In this document: piece by piece, positions 45,031 through 56,674 of the stretch
How the letters are laid out: each line of letters begins with the position of its first letter
Position numbering within the stretch: position 1 is the first letter of the stretch
Assembly: GCA_030068145.1 (NCBI GenBank)
Contig: JAPJBO010000058.1
Coordinates: forward strand, 186,001 to 250,000
From: Diplonema papillatum
Taxonomy: Eukaryota > Euglenozoa > Diplonemea > Diplonemida > Diplonemidae
Reading direction: 5' to 3'
Length of the DNA: 64,000 nt
Notes under the pieces: model-generated
What the model was told of the DNA's origin: nothing
Database searches by the model: none
The model's input: the letters and a program-made list of their open reading frames with translations, nothing else
Made by a program: the position numbers and the translations under genes

Positions 45031-45230
45031 GGGTTTTCGCGTCCCCGCCAGAGTGCTTTGTCCTTTGACAGAGTGACAGGGTGACAGAGTGAACCGAGGC
45101 CTCTTCGTCTCACTCTCCAGATAACGGCTGCGTCCCGCTTGCTCTTGCTGCCAGACGCTAGCGCCCGGCATTGTGCAACGCCTGTCACTGTCATTGGAGT
45201 ATTGACGAGACTCCAGCAGATTGCTGGACT
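45031..45230 (+). repeat. Fam-C right part, copy 2
   Basis: Starting at the SPCS3 stop codon, GAGGGTTTTCGCG, CCTTTGACAGAGTGACAG, CGTCCCGCTTGC, GCTAGCGCCCGGCATT and CATTGGAGTATTGACGA align with 7016-7150. A related stretch is at 25803-25860. Confidence 0.55.
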
Positions 45231-47084
45231 CCCCACAATGATGGGGCCATCGCTCGTTGCCACCCTCCGCACTGTCGGAGGTGGGGTCAGCGGAGCTGGT
45301 TCGCCGGTGCAACTGTCGCCGATGCGTTTGACAGGACAAAACCCGTCGTATACGATGATCTTGATACCTTCCTGCCGATGCGGCATAAACCGTCCGATAC
45401 GGAAGTTGACGCGCAGATCTAACCATGGCGACCCTGGCGGCTAGTTGGCGAAGGAGTGTTGGGGTTGAACCCGCCGAACACAATGCATGGCTTTCCTCCG
45501 ACGGGAGGCACCCGGTCCTCGGTACTAGTCCATTGCCTTGAATGGCGCACATCACGTTTAACACGTTTGCTCGATTCATGATGCATTTCCTCCACGGCTT
45601 TCGAGCACGCGATTACCGTATCGTTGCATCCGCGACCTATTCTCTGCAACCTCGACCAGTGGCCGACCATCGTAAAGCGAGTGGTTGCAGGGGTAGAGCT
45701 TTGCCCGCACATCAGTCGCTTTCTCTGTATCAGTTGCCGTTTTGCGAGTCGCCCACGTGGAAACGTCAGACCTTGGGCATGCCTAGGTTGCAAACGACCC
45801 GGCCATACGGCCGGGCCTCATTTGCAATCATGCTTAAAGAGACTAGACACGTCGTCTCAATCGAATCCAGTGACCGCGAACGGCATGGCGATGTCTCGTG
45901 AAAGGCTAAAACCGAGCCGGTCTCTGCCAACAGCTGATGGCTCGCCGTGCAATTTTATTACGAGCATGTCCGCGCATACCTGATCTTCGATGCGTATTCA
46001 AAAGAGCAAATCGAGAGATAGACACACGATTGCTCCTCCCCTCGGCCTTTCTCTCACGGAGCTACTTCCAGTCTTGCGCCCCCCGCTCATGAAGCGGGTC
46101 GGCCCTTTCTTCTTTCTTTGTTGTTTTCCATGCTTTCTTCCGGGGGTGCCGTTGCAGTCTGTCTATTCCTATTCCGTTGGTGGTCGCCGCGGCAGTTTAC
46201 GTCGGGCAACAGGAGTGATGCACACGCTTTCACCCGAACCGACATTCGATGGGCAAGGCGAATATTTCCACCCTCCCTTACCGCCGTTGCCTTGACCTTG
46301 AGAGGCCCCTCGGGTGACGCCAGAAACGGGCTAGCTCGTGTGCCCACTGCCATCACCAACATGTGTGCGCATGACATGTCAGGAGAGGAGTTGCGTGTGG
46401 TGCACAGACTTGTTGCTGGAACTGTGCAATGGCTAGGGAACACATGCCGTTTCCTCCTCCTTCTTGTCAACAGCAACGAAGGAAACACTCGTCGAACACA
46501 CGCACCCACACACATTGTTGATCAAAGTCACGCGTACTTCGCACCGGCACCTCAGGGAGGCGGATATCGCCACGAAACAATGGTGCTAATGGTCATCTAC
46601 AGTATGAAGGTGGCCCCTTGAGAATGAACGGCTCTCAGACTTCGTGACTGCAGCGCCCACTTTTCTATTGAGCCGTGTTCCAGCAACATCTTCCTTTTCA
46701 GAGTGAAAGTTTTCTTTTGCATCTTCCGCAGAACGCTATTCAGAGCGACCTCGCCTTATTTCAGCCCGTTTCAGCGTGTCACAGTCTCAGAACGACGCTT
46801 GCTCTGACCGCTGGAGCTGTAAAGTTTGTTTAACTCCTAAGGAAGAGGAGCAATGTGACGTGCTTGCAAATTATGGACGACTTGCAGCGCGCAACGTCGC
46901 TGCCATGAAGAGTGCATGCGAACATTGGACGAGCCCACTGGAGTGACTGTTGGGACATCGCACACTCAGCATTACCAATTACTACCAATGGGAAAGGATT
47001 GTCATGCTCCAGCTCTGCCGTGGTTCGGCGGAGAAGTTGCTCGGAAGAATATAACGATGCGGGCTTGCACCGCTGCTTTTTGGT
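45231..47084. other. No recognised gene
   Basis: Several open frames of 80-170 codons (for example 45171-45422, 45624-45983, 46118-46621) exist on both strands. None matches a family, and none has a convincing splice context. Confidence 0.4.
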
Positions 47085-47265
47085 CATCGGGGGGATTGCA
47101 AGAACGGGCTTGGAATGGATATGTGCTCAACACCGCCTGGTCCCGTCTGCGCCGTGGTTCGGTCCTTTAAGCCACGGACACAGAAGGCGGACCATAATCA
47201 GCGCGGAACCTGAGTGTCTGCAGACAGGACAGCGGTGTGAGTCTGGTTTGTCAGGCGGCTGTTCG
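47085..47265 (-). repeat. Fam-B repeat, inverted copy upstream of the LYR gene
   Basis: In reverse it contains CTGTCCTGTCTGCAGACACT, GGTTCCGCGCTGATTATGG, CTGTGTCCGTGGCTTAAAGG and CCATTCCAAGCCCGTTCTTG. Confidence 0.7.
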
Positions 47266-47398
47266 CAGCTCGTCACAGGCAGGAGCACCCCGTGCTACTA
47301 CGGGGGGAGGGGGAGATCTATGCATGAGGTGCAACCAAACGCGCGAACCTCAATTGCTCACCAGAGGGGGGACTCCTGGGAAAAGCCAAGCCACCACG

Positions 47399-48115
47399 AT
47401 GCGGAGGTCCGGCGTACAGCTGCTGCAGCGGTCTGCCAGGCTGCAGGCGCAAGCCGCTGGCGACCACCACCACCATGACGCGACGGAGAGCCCGTATTAC
47501 AACTGGGCACGAGGCGGGTGGCCAAGTACTGCCGGCAGCAAGTGGATGGTCGATTACTGCATCCGGAACCCCCACGATCAGAAGTGGGCGCCGGTCACCT
47601 ACGGCGGCAACAAGACGCCCAGCTTTCCGCAGTTCCTCGCGCAGTTCAGCGAGGGGCACCCGAAGATCGAGCCGCTCTACCACCCGAAGCTGACCCACCA
47701 CCAGAAGATCACCAGGCTCTACAGGCGCGCCCTCCGCGAGACGCAAGCCCACGCCGTCAAAGTCATCCCCCAGCGCGGGCTTCTCGGGTACTACTACCGG
47801 CAAGTGCGAGCCGAGTTCGAGAAGAACCGCGATGCGGATCCCGGAACCGCCGAGTGGCTGTTCGTTCGCGCCATCAACTACATCGAGAACAAGAAGACGT
47901 CTGTCGGGTACGAGCAGGACTTCATGGTGGGCCGCACGGCGTTCGCAAGGTACGGATCCCTCAACCACCCCGACGAATACGCGGTCTTCCCCCACGGGTT
48001 CGACCCAGAGGAGGCTTACAAACTGATGAACCCGTACCACCGCTACGGGATCCCCTTCCTCGGTAGGGCCGCAGCCTTCGTGAACCCCCACAGCTACATG
48101 ATGCGGCCGCACTAC
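47399..48115 (+). CDS. Mitochondrial LYR-motif protein, NDUFB9-like (complex I), first exon or whole gene
   Basis: 239 codons run from ATG 47399, which has good start context (CACCACGATGCGG). The first 20 residues are Arg-rich with few acidic residues (MRRSGVQLLQRSARLQAQAA), as in a mitochondrial presequence. The LYR domain starts near residue 98: LTHHQKITRLYRRALRE (LYR at 107-109), then GYYYRQVRAEFEKN with the family's conserved Phe. In NDUFB9 (B22) this domain binds acyl carrier protein in the complex I membrane arm. Compared with animal NDUFB9 there is an extra region of about 60 residues before the LYR motif and a different C-terminus (PHGFDPEEAYKLMNPYHRYG). CACTAC is followed by GTATGC, a donor-like site, at 48116. 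If the frame is not spliced it reads through to a TAG at 48226. Another LYR family member is possible. Confidence 0.75.
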
Positions 48116-48204
48116 GTATGCACCTTGCTTCTTATTCTTTGGACTCTTCTGCTCCCTTCTTGCGGTCGGACTTCTTTCGAACAGGTGGCATGCGCAATTT
48201 CAAG

Positions 48205-48940
48205 CGCGTTCTTGCTCCGCATCTAGTCATGCTGCCCTCAGCTCGCAGGATTACCTCGTGCGCACTCTTTTCCCTGTAGCGCTGATACGGTAGACCACTG
48301 CGTCGCGGAGTTTGCCACCGTACAGAAGACACCACCGCTCTGAGTTTTGACTGGTTGCCCAGAAACGGTTACAGGCGCCCCAAGACAGGGTTGTCTCTCT
48401 GCTCTTGTGGTTGTGCCTGTGCGAGCTAAGAGCCGTGGCCTTTTGACAAACCCGACTGGCACCGCTGCCACTCAGGTTCCGCGCTGATGATGACCCGCCT
48501 ATTGTGTCCATGGCTTAAAGGAGCGAAACACGGTGCAGATATGTTGAGTACGTAACCATTCCAAGCACGTTCTTAATTTCCCCATTCCAGTAGGACACTT
48601 CGCGTATGCGATATGCTGTCTTCAGCTCGCAGGATGACTTCCTCACATTCTCTTTTCTTTTGGTACTTCAACCAAACCAACCAACAACCAAGTCCACTGT
48701 GCCCTGCGGAGTTTACTTCGCAGATTGCCACTGAAAAGAAGACAGGCGAGCATTAGTTTTTTAACTGATTGACGGTTGCAGGGTACTTCTCCCGAGACGG
48801 ATTTGCCTGTGCTCTGGTAGCATGTGTGATCCTGGATGTGATGAGCTGCGAACAGCCGCCACACCAGACTCACAGCTGTCCCGTCTGCGCACGTTCTTGC
48901 AACCCCCCCGCTTTAAGCCGCGGTCGTTGGGTCAAGTCTT
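48205..48940 (+). repeat. Fam-B repeats, two or three adjacent copies
   Basis: CATGCTGCCCTCAGCTCGCA (48229-48248), CGCGCTGATGATGACCCGCC (48480-48499), CCATTCCAAGCACGTTCTTA (48557-48576), ATATGCTGTCTTCAGCTCGC (48610-48629) and GAGCTGCGAACAGCCGCCAC (48842-48861) show repeated passes through the same consensus. Confidence 0.65.
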
Positions 48941-51803
48941 CCGCACTCTCCTGCACACACAGACATTCCGCCCGACACATGCACAATCGTTCCTCGACGG
49001 CATTTGCTATGCCCTCGGCGCCTTTGGCGTCGTCTTGGCTGTCGTGCTGTACAGAGTATGTACCTGAATTTCTGTACGGCTGTGTGTTAGCCAGTACGGT
49101 GAAACTCAGCCAGTTTGTACACATCTTAGACAAGTCACAATGAACTCGATCAGCCTGCTATGTTCTGATAACTGGGTCAGTCCGACCCGAACATGTTAGA
49201 GCGCGTGCGCTATAAAGTTGGTCAACGTAGTGGATAGTGAACACATTGTATGGCACGGGTCCGTGAAAACTCAGCCGGCCCGACGTAGGGTAAAGAACGG
49301 AGGAGCAAGAACACGCTATGTAAGACTGACGTTTCTTTAACCAGGAAGGCTGTGTGAAGTACGCAGCTCCCTCAGTAGAACTGTGATAATTGTTGTGTTA
49401 AACGGGGAGCGAACGCTTCATACAGAGAGGTCGTCTGTCGTGACTATTTAAACGTCAACACCCACTACAGCACGGAGGCTTCGGTGTGCCGGCGTTCTAC
49501 GAAGAGGTCCACACTAGTGACTGGATGAGCAAGAGACCCACGTCTGTGCAAGAGCAGAACATCCTGTGAGCATGCTTTTGCGGTGCTAGACCAATTGGGG
49601 ATTGATACCCATAGTGGAGCTTGTGCCATTGCTACGACAGGTGAGCATCGTGCGCTTTGCCATTGCCATGAGAAGTGAACGCACTGTTCCATCGCTGCGC
49701 CGTTGCTGCTCCGTGCGGCACCCGCCAGTCTCGGTGTCCAGAGGGGCCCTCCGTATGCGCCAATCGGCGCAGTGTTGCTCTGGCGGTGCATGGCGCGTTG
49801 CCCGCCATCATCGAGGGCCTTTCGAGCCAGCCAGCGCCCCCCGCATGACACGTCACCTCGCTGAATAGGATGAAAGGCTTGAAACGAACGCTGCGCGCAT
49901 CGGGCCGTTGCGACGCTCCTTGCCGCAAAGTAAAGGAGAGAACGTGGCAGCTGTGGCCGCTATCCCCTGCGCGCTTGGCGTAAGCGGACCCAGGGACAGG
50001 GATCAGCTTCTTGTTGCGGATTTGAAGGTCCAAACCTGCAAACCGCCGAGGCGGAAGAATAAAACAAGAAATGTCCTTTTACAAAGCTTGTGGGCCGGGG
50101 CAAAGGACCGTGCCCACCGGAGGGAGGTTAGCCGTTCGGTGCTGGCCTTTCCTCGCTAAGCTTGTGTCTTGTGGACGCGACGTCTAGGTCCGTCAGCAGG
50201 CGAATAGCTGCTTGTCAGGCCCCATGCTGAAGGCCGAACCGACTACCACGACGGAAGGGGGGGAAGGCGCTCGCCCATTGCTGTTCCCCCCTTCCGAACC
50301 CCTTTTCATCCCCTCACTTTCCTTCTCGTGAGAGACGATGTGCCACCGTCGTTGCTCTTGCTCTCACGCAGCTTTTCTGAACCCCGAATGCATCCTAGAG
50401 ACTTCAGACCACAAACACGTGGTGGGGGCTGGCAGCACACACAAGCCACCTACCCACAGTACCCATGTAGAGTGCACAACTTGTACACAAGTCTGTGTCC
50501 TGGCAGCGTTGCACTATGCCACAGGTCCACATGGCATACTGGTATACGGACAGAGCACGTACAGACCAGGTTGAAGTCCAAGCCCTGCAAGGGGAAGAAA
50601 GTAAACGCGTGTACGTGTGTGAGGCCGTACATGCTCCGGACATGTACGGAATGCAGTGTTTGTGTATGTGTAGGCTCGGTACTGACCGTGGCACGGACAG
50701 TCGCCCGTTCGATTCCGTCTCGAGGCATCTCATCCGTCCCGGCGAACAAGCACACTGAACCTGGCCTTGACACTCCTTTGGACTAACACGTATTTTACTT
50801 ATGGTGCGTGCGACCACTGCAGGGGTCCTTCAAACGTTCCGGAGACGCCTCTGCCGGGCTACAGAGGATCTTCCCTGGACTATACGTTCCCGTCTGGTAG
50901 GCGCGCAATGCGAGGGCAGTCAGAGCCAGGCACACTCACCTGCACCAGCAGTGATTCACGTTTCTCACTCTCACATGCGTTTTCTTTTTCTTCTCGTCGG
51001 CGCGTTTGAAGGGTTCTCCTTCATTTGCACCCCTCTGATATTCGTCACCTGGCTCTCGTTTCTTCTTCCCTGCTCAGCGCACCTGTACCTTAGTCACACG
51101 TAGGCGCATTTTGGAGTGTTATGCAGATGCAGATCTGGGGCCTTCACTCTAATATGTGTATCGACCGTATCTCCGTTCCGGCTCCGTTACTCTCCATCCT
51201 TTCCATTTTAATTCCCATGTTTTGGATGCGACCATCGCTCAGTATTGTGGGGTCGACGCGAACGCATGCGTGCCTCGCGGAAGTAACGGGGTGGCGCGAA
51301 AGGTAAGAGATCGTCATCCTAAACGACCCTGGCTGTGTAGGCGACCGGACTGACCACACAGAGCACTTCTCTGTGTGGTCGGAAGCGCTGTCACCGGGCG
51401 CTGCTTTACGCATTTTTTTTTTTTTTTTTGTGTTTTGTTTTTGTTTTCCTGTTTGACTTCCTTGCGTTTCCTCGTCCTATTTCTTTTCCCTTCGCGCACC
51501 TTCATGCCAGCGAAGAGGGGGCGTTCCGAGAAAGCCAACTTCTTAGATCGCAGTAAAGACGCACTTCTGCGGAATGTCACTCGTCAGGGTGCCATTCGTT
51601 CCTCGTATTTGGAAAATGATACGACGGGGTCCCTCGGTGAAAGACTTCATTTGTGACAAGCGGAAGTGCTATTCCGCTGTACTTGTCTTCCTCAGCTGCC
51701 TCCAGTACAATGACACCAGTGACGGTGTCAATTACCTACAGTGTTTGTGCCCCTGGATGGGTTCATATTTTTCTTGACCACCGATCCGGTGGTTTCCAGT
51801 GCA
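48941..51803. other. No recognised gene
   Basis: Frames up to about 150 codons (50328-50786, 49465-49851 minus) lack any recognisable domain. A T-run lies at 51413-51429. No matches to the other repeat families were noticed. Confidence 0.4.
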
Positions 51804-51905
51804 AACAATCTTGCGGGTTGCCTTCCAATGTATTGTGCAGGCCAAAGAGACGTAGCCAGCGTGTTTTGGTGGTTGATCAGAATTCCTTACCCGAAAATGA
51901 CACAG
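51804..51905 (+). repeat. Fam-C left part, copy 3
   Basis: CAATCTTGCGGGTTGCCTTC, AGAGACGTAGCCAGCGTGTT and TGGTTGATCAGAATTCCTTA are near-identical to 6713-6800. No right part follows within 1 kb. Confidence 0.75.
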
Positions 51906-52571
51906 TTTAAATACAAGCGGGAAACCGACCAACCGGCGCGCACAAACAATTCCGCTGAAGACATCCTGCCCCAGAATTCACTGTTCAGTAAAGTTGTGTA
52001 TATTGTTTGGGGGGTTATTAATTATTAGGCAGGGGGTGTCATTATTGGTGCATGCTCGATGCCTTCTGCGTAGGAACACCATACTATCGCCCGTTACGGG
52101 TTCCACGTGTCACAAGGACACCGATCACTCGGACTGATCGGCGAGAAGCTTGGCTGAATGCTGGCTGGCTGAGCTCGCCATATGGCCGGCCGGAAGCTGG
52201 CTCAGGCAAAGCTCAAGCGAACTAAAAAGACGCGGCAGTGGATGAAAACTGAGGGAAGCAGGTTCAGTGTGAGCCATTCATAAAACGAAACTCAAACACC
52301 TGCTTGTAAGCGCCCTTACTTTTATGGTCGCGGCTGACAGACGTAATCCCACCCCAGGAGACATAACGAGAAGAGAGAAGACCGATACTAACATAGCCTC
52401 TCCAGAGGATAACCACACATTCTTGCACCGCATAAAGAAAAAAAGCCTCTCGCCCTCCTCCTGGGTCTGCCCGTGCACCCTCCGGCGTTCGTTTGAAGAA
52501 CTGAACAGAGGGTAAGGAGAGAGCGAGTGTGTGCGCACACAGGGTACAAAGGAAAAGAAGCAAGCCCAATC

Positions 52572-52611
<40 letters not shown>

Positions 52612-52841
52612 GAACAAGTAAACAAGCGCGAATAAAAAAAAGCATAAAAGGAACGCAACACCAACTCCAACAACAACAACAACAACAATAATAGAGTGAA
52701 AACGCCTTTTGCAGAACCAAAAGGAAAAAAGTTCCCGTGTTAGGCGCCTCTTCCTCTTTTTTTTTGTCTTCTTTTCCCGCACTCTTTTAGGACTTCGCAC
52801 CCCTTCCGCTCCTGACGGCCTCAGCACCTTTATCGAGCCAA
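51906..52841. other. No gene; upstream region of the MYND gene
   Basis: A poly-A run of about 37 lies at 52574-52610, and CAA repeats at 52671-52687. The T/C-rich stretch 52755-52785 is close to the MYND start codon. No promoter element is claimed. Confidence 0.4.
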
Positions 52842-54489
52842 ATGCAGTCAGGCATTCTGCCGGGCTCAGATGCAGCGAAGCCTGCGGACGCCGAATCCTT
52901 CCCACCCACCAATGCCAGCACTGCCAGCGCCAGCTCCGCGAAGTGCAGCAAATGTGGTACTACGCAGCAGACTTTGAAGCAGCAGAATCTCCGCCTGAAG
53001 CCGTGTCCCTGCAGAAAGGTACGTGTATATTCTTTTTTGTATAAGCACCTGCTTTGTAGGAAATGCTTGAGGAGACTGCCAGTTGCGATAGATCAAAGGA
53101 GGTAAATGTGCTGTGGCCCACACGAAACACAGGTAAATCTGGGTTTAGTGGCGGGCGTAAGCGTTCAACAAAAAGACCCACTTTGTAGTTGTATTGTTTC
53201 TCCCCCTCAAGCCTCCTTCGAAGTAAGCACAAGGCAGCCCCTCGAGTATTTTCGTAGTAACAATGCTTTGTATACGCGACAGAGAAGGCTGGCGGCGTGT
53301 TTGGGAGAAGATTGGCCTAACGATTATTATTCGCTCACTAACAGGCTAATCCTCCCCCGGCACATACAAACAAAAGCCACCAAGGTACCCACCGATCCTC
53401 TTTCCTCGTGTAACCACCACTCTTACGACACTCAGAGCACAACGCCTGTGACAAATGATATCTTCCCATGTTGACGAAGGTCGCCCGGAGACTTTAAAAC
53501 CCCGGAGTTTCAAGCGAACATTCTCTCTAAAAAATGGCACTTACTCGGACTGATATCCTCGAGGATGAAGTCAACTGGGGCACACGTTTACAAGCTACCG
53601 CGCTGCGCGGAGTTTGCTGGTGGGGAGTCCGCCTGCATCTTTGCCTCGTGCATCATTTGCACACGCCTATTATCTTTGTGTTGGCAGTGCATTGTTGGAA
53701 CTAAAAAAGCAGTAGTCGGCAGCGTATTACGGGAACCGTTGGCGAGTTCCGCTGGTGCGCACAAACGAAAGAAAGCGCCGCACGAATTTATTGTAGTACT
53801 GCAGGGCACAATTCCGGAAGAACAGGCGCACCCGAAAGAGAAAACGAAGCCAACGATCCATGAGGAGGTTGCATGTGAACCCAAGTCTTTCACCCAGGTG
53901 CGGCATCCTCGCCCGGCGCGGTCTCTCGGATTATTCTCAGGTCAGTCGCCAGTGGAAAGTGCTCCTTCGATCGAGATGAGCGGTCGGATATCCCAGGTTC
54001 AATCATTTCAGCCACAGTCTGCCGGCTTGTCGTGTCCCGCCCACCGACATGAGCATGCGAGTTTTGCTTTGGCCGGCCATGACAGGTCCCGATCTCGCCA
54101 CACACAAGGCAAACGTTTCTTGTTCGCGTTGGTCGGGTGACAACCTCTGGGAGGGGGGGGTGATTTTCTGGTTTAGCACTTCTTCGATTCGATAAGGTTT
54201 CCCCTTCCTCTTGCTGTGTTTGGTCGCCTCACATGCCAACGTTCCTTTCAATCCACACAGGCCCAATACTGCAACACCGAATGCCAAAAAGAAGACTGGA
54301 AGCGCCATAAGAGCGAATGCACGTACAAACCGCGCCAATCTGTATGTCCTTCTTTTCGGTGCGCCAGCAATGCCGGGGTTCTCCACACCACGTTTGCAGG
54401 GAGAACAGATTGAATCGAACTTTATGGCAAGATACCGCCGGAACAGTGACAAGCCTGAGTATCCGCAGGACGTGTCCTTTGTTCAATGA
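52842..54489 (+). CDS. MYND-type zinc-finger protein, three exons
   Basis: Spliced product of 115 residues. Exon 1 is 52842-53018, ending AAG before GTACGT; exon 2 is 54261-54341, between CCACACAG and GTATGT; exon 3 is 54400-54489, after TTTGCAG and ending in TGA. All junctions are phase 0. Joining exons 1 and 2 completes a MYND finger: C35-x2-C38, C55-x-C57, Y62-C63-x3-C67-x7-H75-x3-C79 (exon 2 encodes QYCNTECQKEDWKRHKSEC). The second Cys pair is spaced C-x-C rather than the usual C-x2-C. MYND fingers bind two zinc ions and usually mediate protein-protein contacts; no enzymatic domain is attached. The N-terminus is Ser/Ala-rich and the C-terminus is short and polar. Intron 1 (1242 bp) holds Fam-A sequence and a CTCTAAAA tail; intron 2 is only 58 bp. 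Further upstream exons cannot be excluded. Confidence 0.82.
53031..53535 (+). repeat. Fam-A repeat inside MYND intron 1
   Basis: TTTTTTGTATAAGCACCTGC to CCTCGAGTATTTTCGTAGTA, then CTTTGTATACGCGACAG, GTGTTTGGGAGAAGATTGGC and CTAATCCTCCCCCGGCAC, and finally GGAGACTTTAAAACCCCGGA and a GCGAACATTCTCTCTAAAA tail. This is the most complete uninterrupted Fam-A copy. It also gives the empty site for the 37252-38309 element. Confidence 0.7.
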
Positions 54490-54920
54490 CGGAAGCTGAA
54501 GTTTTCCACGGCAACGCTGCTTCCCTGAAAACGACAACCTTTCAAGCATATCACGCATTCCACGATAAAGTGTCACAGATTTCGGCTTTTTTCGGACTTC
54601 TGCCGAAAATTTCCATCTGCAGGTCCGAAAATGGTCGGTTTCGAGATTTTGAGGACACGTTTGAATCCGCTGAGGACAGGGTTTTCCGAATATCTGGTCG
54701 GATAACAATTTTGACCGACCCCCCCCCCGGAAATGGAGGTCGGCACCCGAAAAAATGGGGTCCTGGAGATCGGTTTTTTTTCTCTCTACATCCAGGAGGG
54801 GGTCAGATTTTGATCGCTGGGCTAGCTGGCAGCTTGCCCATAATCGCGCATCCCAGAACTACTCGAAAACCAAAAGATTTCCCGAAAAGACCTCGAAAAT
54901 AATTTCCAGACGGCTGCTTT
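54490..54920. other. No gene; downstream of MYND
   Basis: The frame 54486-54902 is open but has no recognisable domain, and it may be partly 3' UTR. There is a C/T-rich part near 54770-54800. Confidence 0.4.
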
Positions 54921-54990
54921 TCAAAGGGAGGGGGCGAATAATTGTACCTGACAACTATTTGATTTGGGCAAATAAAAAAAAGAGAAAAGT
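54921..54990. repeat. Decayed TA-MITE end
   Basis: AAAGGGAGGGGGCGAATAAT and ATTTGATTTGGGCAAATAAA recall the first 70 bp of the MITE at 5172-5332. It is cut by the element starting at 54992. Confidence 0.45.
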
Positions 54991-54991
54991 A

Positions 54992-56225
54992 CCTTAGGGG
55001 CCTAGGAACAAATTTAAATGACCATAGGGGCCTAATCGGGGACCTTTAGGCCCTCAAAATGATTTAAAAATTTGTTTTTCCCGGGGGAAAAATACGAACA
55101 TGCTCAAAAATCGCTAAGTACACTGCCTGCACAATACCGGGCAAAATTTGTCAACAATTTGAAAAATGCATTTTGGGGCCTTTAGGTCCTCAAAATGATT
55201 TAAAATTTGTTGTCCATTGGGAATTGTGCCGAAAATGTACTTGTCAAAAAGAAAAAAAATCGAAAAAAATTGCGAAAAAAAAGTTCGAAAAAAATCTCGA
55301 AAAAAATCTCGAAAAAAATTTCGAAACAAATTTCGAAAAAATGACTGAAAGGCGGCGACGGTGCGAGCCACTTCAGCCCTTGCGTTCTCTTCTGAGGTTC
55401 AGTGAGGCCCAGTCGCACTTGAGCCACCACGGCTTTTCGTCTTTACCCGAAAAGTGCTTGTAACTCTAAGGCTGTATTTCTTCACTGCTGTAGTGAATTC
55501 TACCGCAGAAATGCGGACATGTTGTACCAACCCCCACCCCGTTCCATAGCCTGTGTTGTCTCAACTTCACACACCAGGAATCAGCTGTGCACCACATGGT
55601 AAAGCACTTAAAGCGTGGTAAATGAGAACATGTATCTGAGTGACCGGTTAGGTTGAAACTTTTCCAAACCTCTAGTTGTTGGTCGCCACGGTTACCGAGA
55701 CCTAAAACACCAAGTCAGGGTTTCTCAGGCCTCAGATCATGTCCTTGCTGACACTGTTGACAAGGTGGCCCCTACCATAGGGCTTGTAGATTCCGTTCAC
55801 CCTTGTGGAGCCTCGGGGGAAGTTCATCGGCTTTCTGCACTTTGAACCGAACCAAGGTTGGAATCCCTGGATTCCACAAATTCACTTTGCTTGTCAATTC
55901 AATGAACAGCCCATGTTATGTGTGTTTTACGTGGGTTTTACGGAGTGCAGCAATCAGCAATGGTCTTCTCTTCATTTGACGTCCCACCCCCTGTGAGTTT
56001 CTGGAAATTTTTTTGGGGAAATTTTTGGGGAAATTTTTTTTTTGGAAATTTTTTGGGAAATTTTTTTTGGCAAAAATTTTCCGGATTTTTTTTCCATTTT
56101 CTTTTGACAAGTACATTTTCGGCACAAGTTCCCAATGGGCAACACATTTTTAAATCATTTTGAGGACCTAAAGGTCCCCGATTAGGCCCCTAAGGTCATT
56201 AAAAATTGTTCTTAGGCCCCTAAGG
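54992..56225. mobile_element. Long-TIR TA-target element, copy B (1234 bp)
   Basis: It is near-identical to 11690-12865, with the same ends (CCTTAGGGGCC and GGCCCCTAAGG) and TA on each side (54990-54991, 56226-56227). It differs mainly by small insertions in the A-rich and T-rich arms (for example near 55250-55280 and 56030-56075). No transposase frame occurs in the shared core (about 55340-55940). Confidence 0.87.
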
Positions 56226-56523
56226 TACAGGGGGTTATGCACTGCAGCGGTTGGGTGAGGTAACTCACCCGAAAAAAAAAAAAATCGAAAATCAGGTGGG
56301 AGGTTGGGTTGATTTACACTACCTGATGTTTCTTTGTTCCTCGAACATCAATACGATTTACAATCTGCGCAGTACTGCTTGGGCCGAAGTACTTGCCGCG
56401 TGAAGATATCGTGAAGAATATCACGATGGCTAGCTACGAGAAGAAGAACTAGCGGGCGGCCAGCTTCCGCCGTCTTGCCCGTGTGTCTAGGTCAGTGACG
56501 TCGCCCCGCGCCCATTCTAATTA

Positions 56524-56668
56524 CCCTAAACAGAAATACATTCTGGACTGCCGTAAGTCCGGGCCGGCAATATTTTAATCCGGAATAAACATGGAACGCT
56601 CCAGCGTTCCAGACTTTTCCCGGTCCGGGTTATTTCCGGTCCGGACTGTCACTCAGCAGCACGGCATC
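56524..56668 (+). repeat. Fam-H repeat
   Basis: CCTAAACAGAAATACATTCT, GGAACGCTCCAGCGTTCCAG and GGTTATTTCCGGTCCGGACT, then CACTCAGCAGCACGG. It matches 16250-16350 and 16499-16540. Confidence 0.6.
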
Positions 56669-56674
56669 TGCACT

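Noticed and set aside
44314-45579. 421-codon minus-strand open frame
   Set aside because: It is the opposite strand of SPCS3 and its flanks; the plus-strand protein has clear family motifs and this one has none.
47318-48112. 264-codon minus-strand frame
   Set aside because: Shadow of the LYR gene; composition and lack of motifs argue against it.
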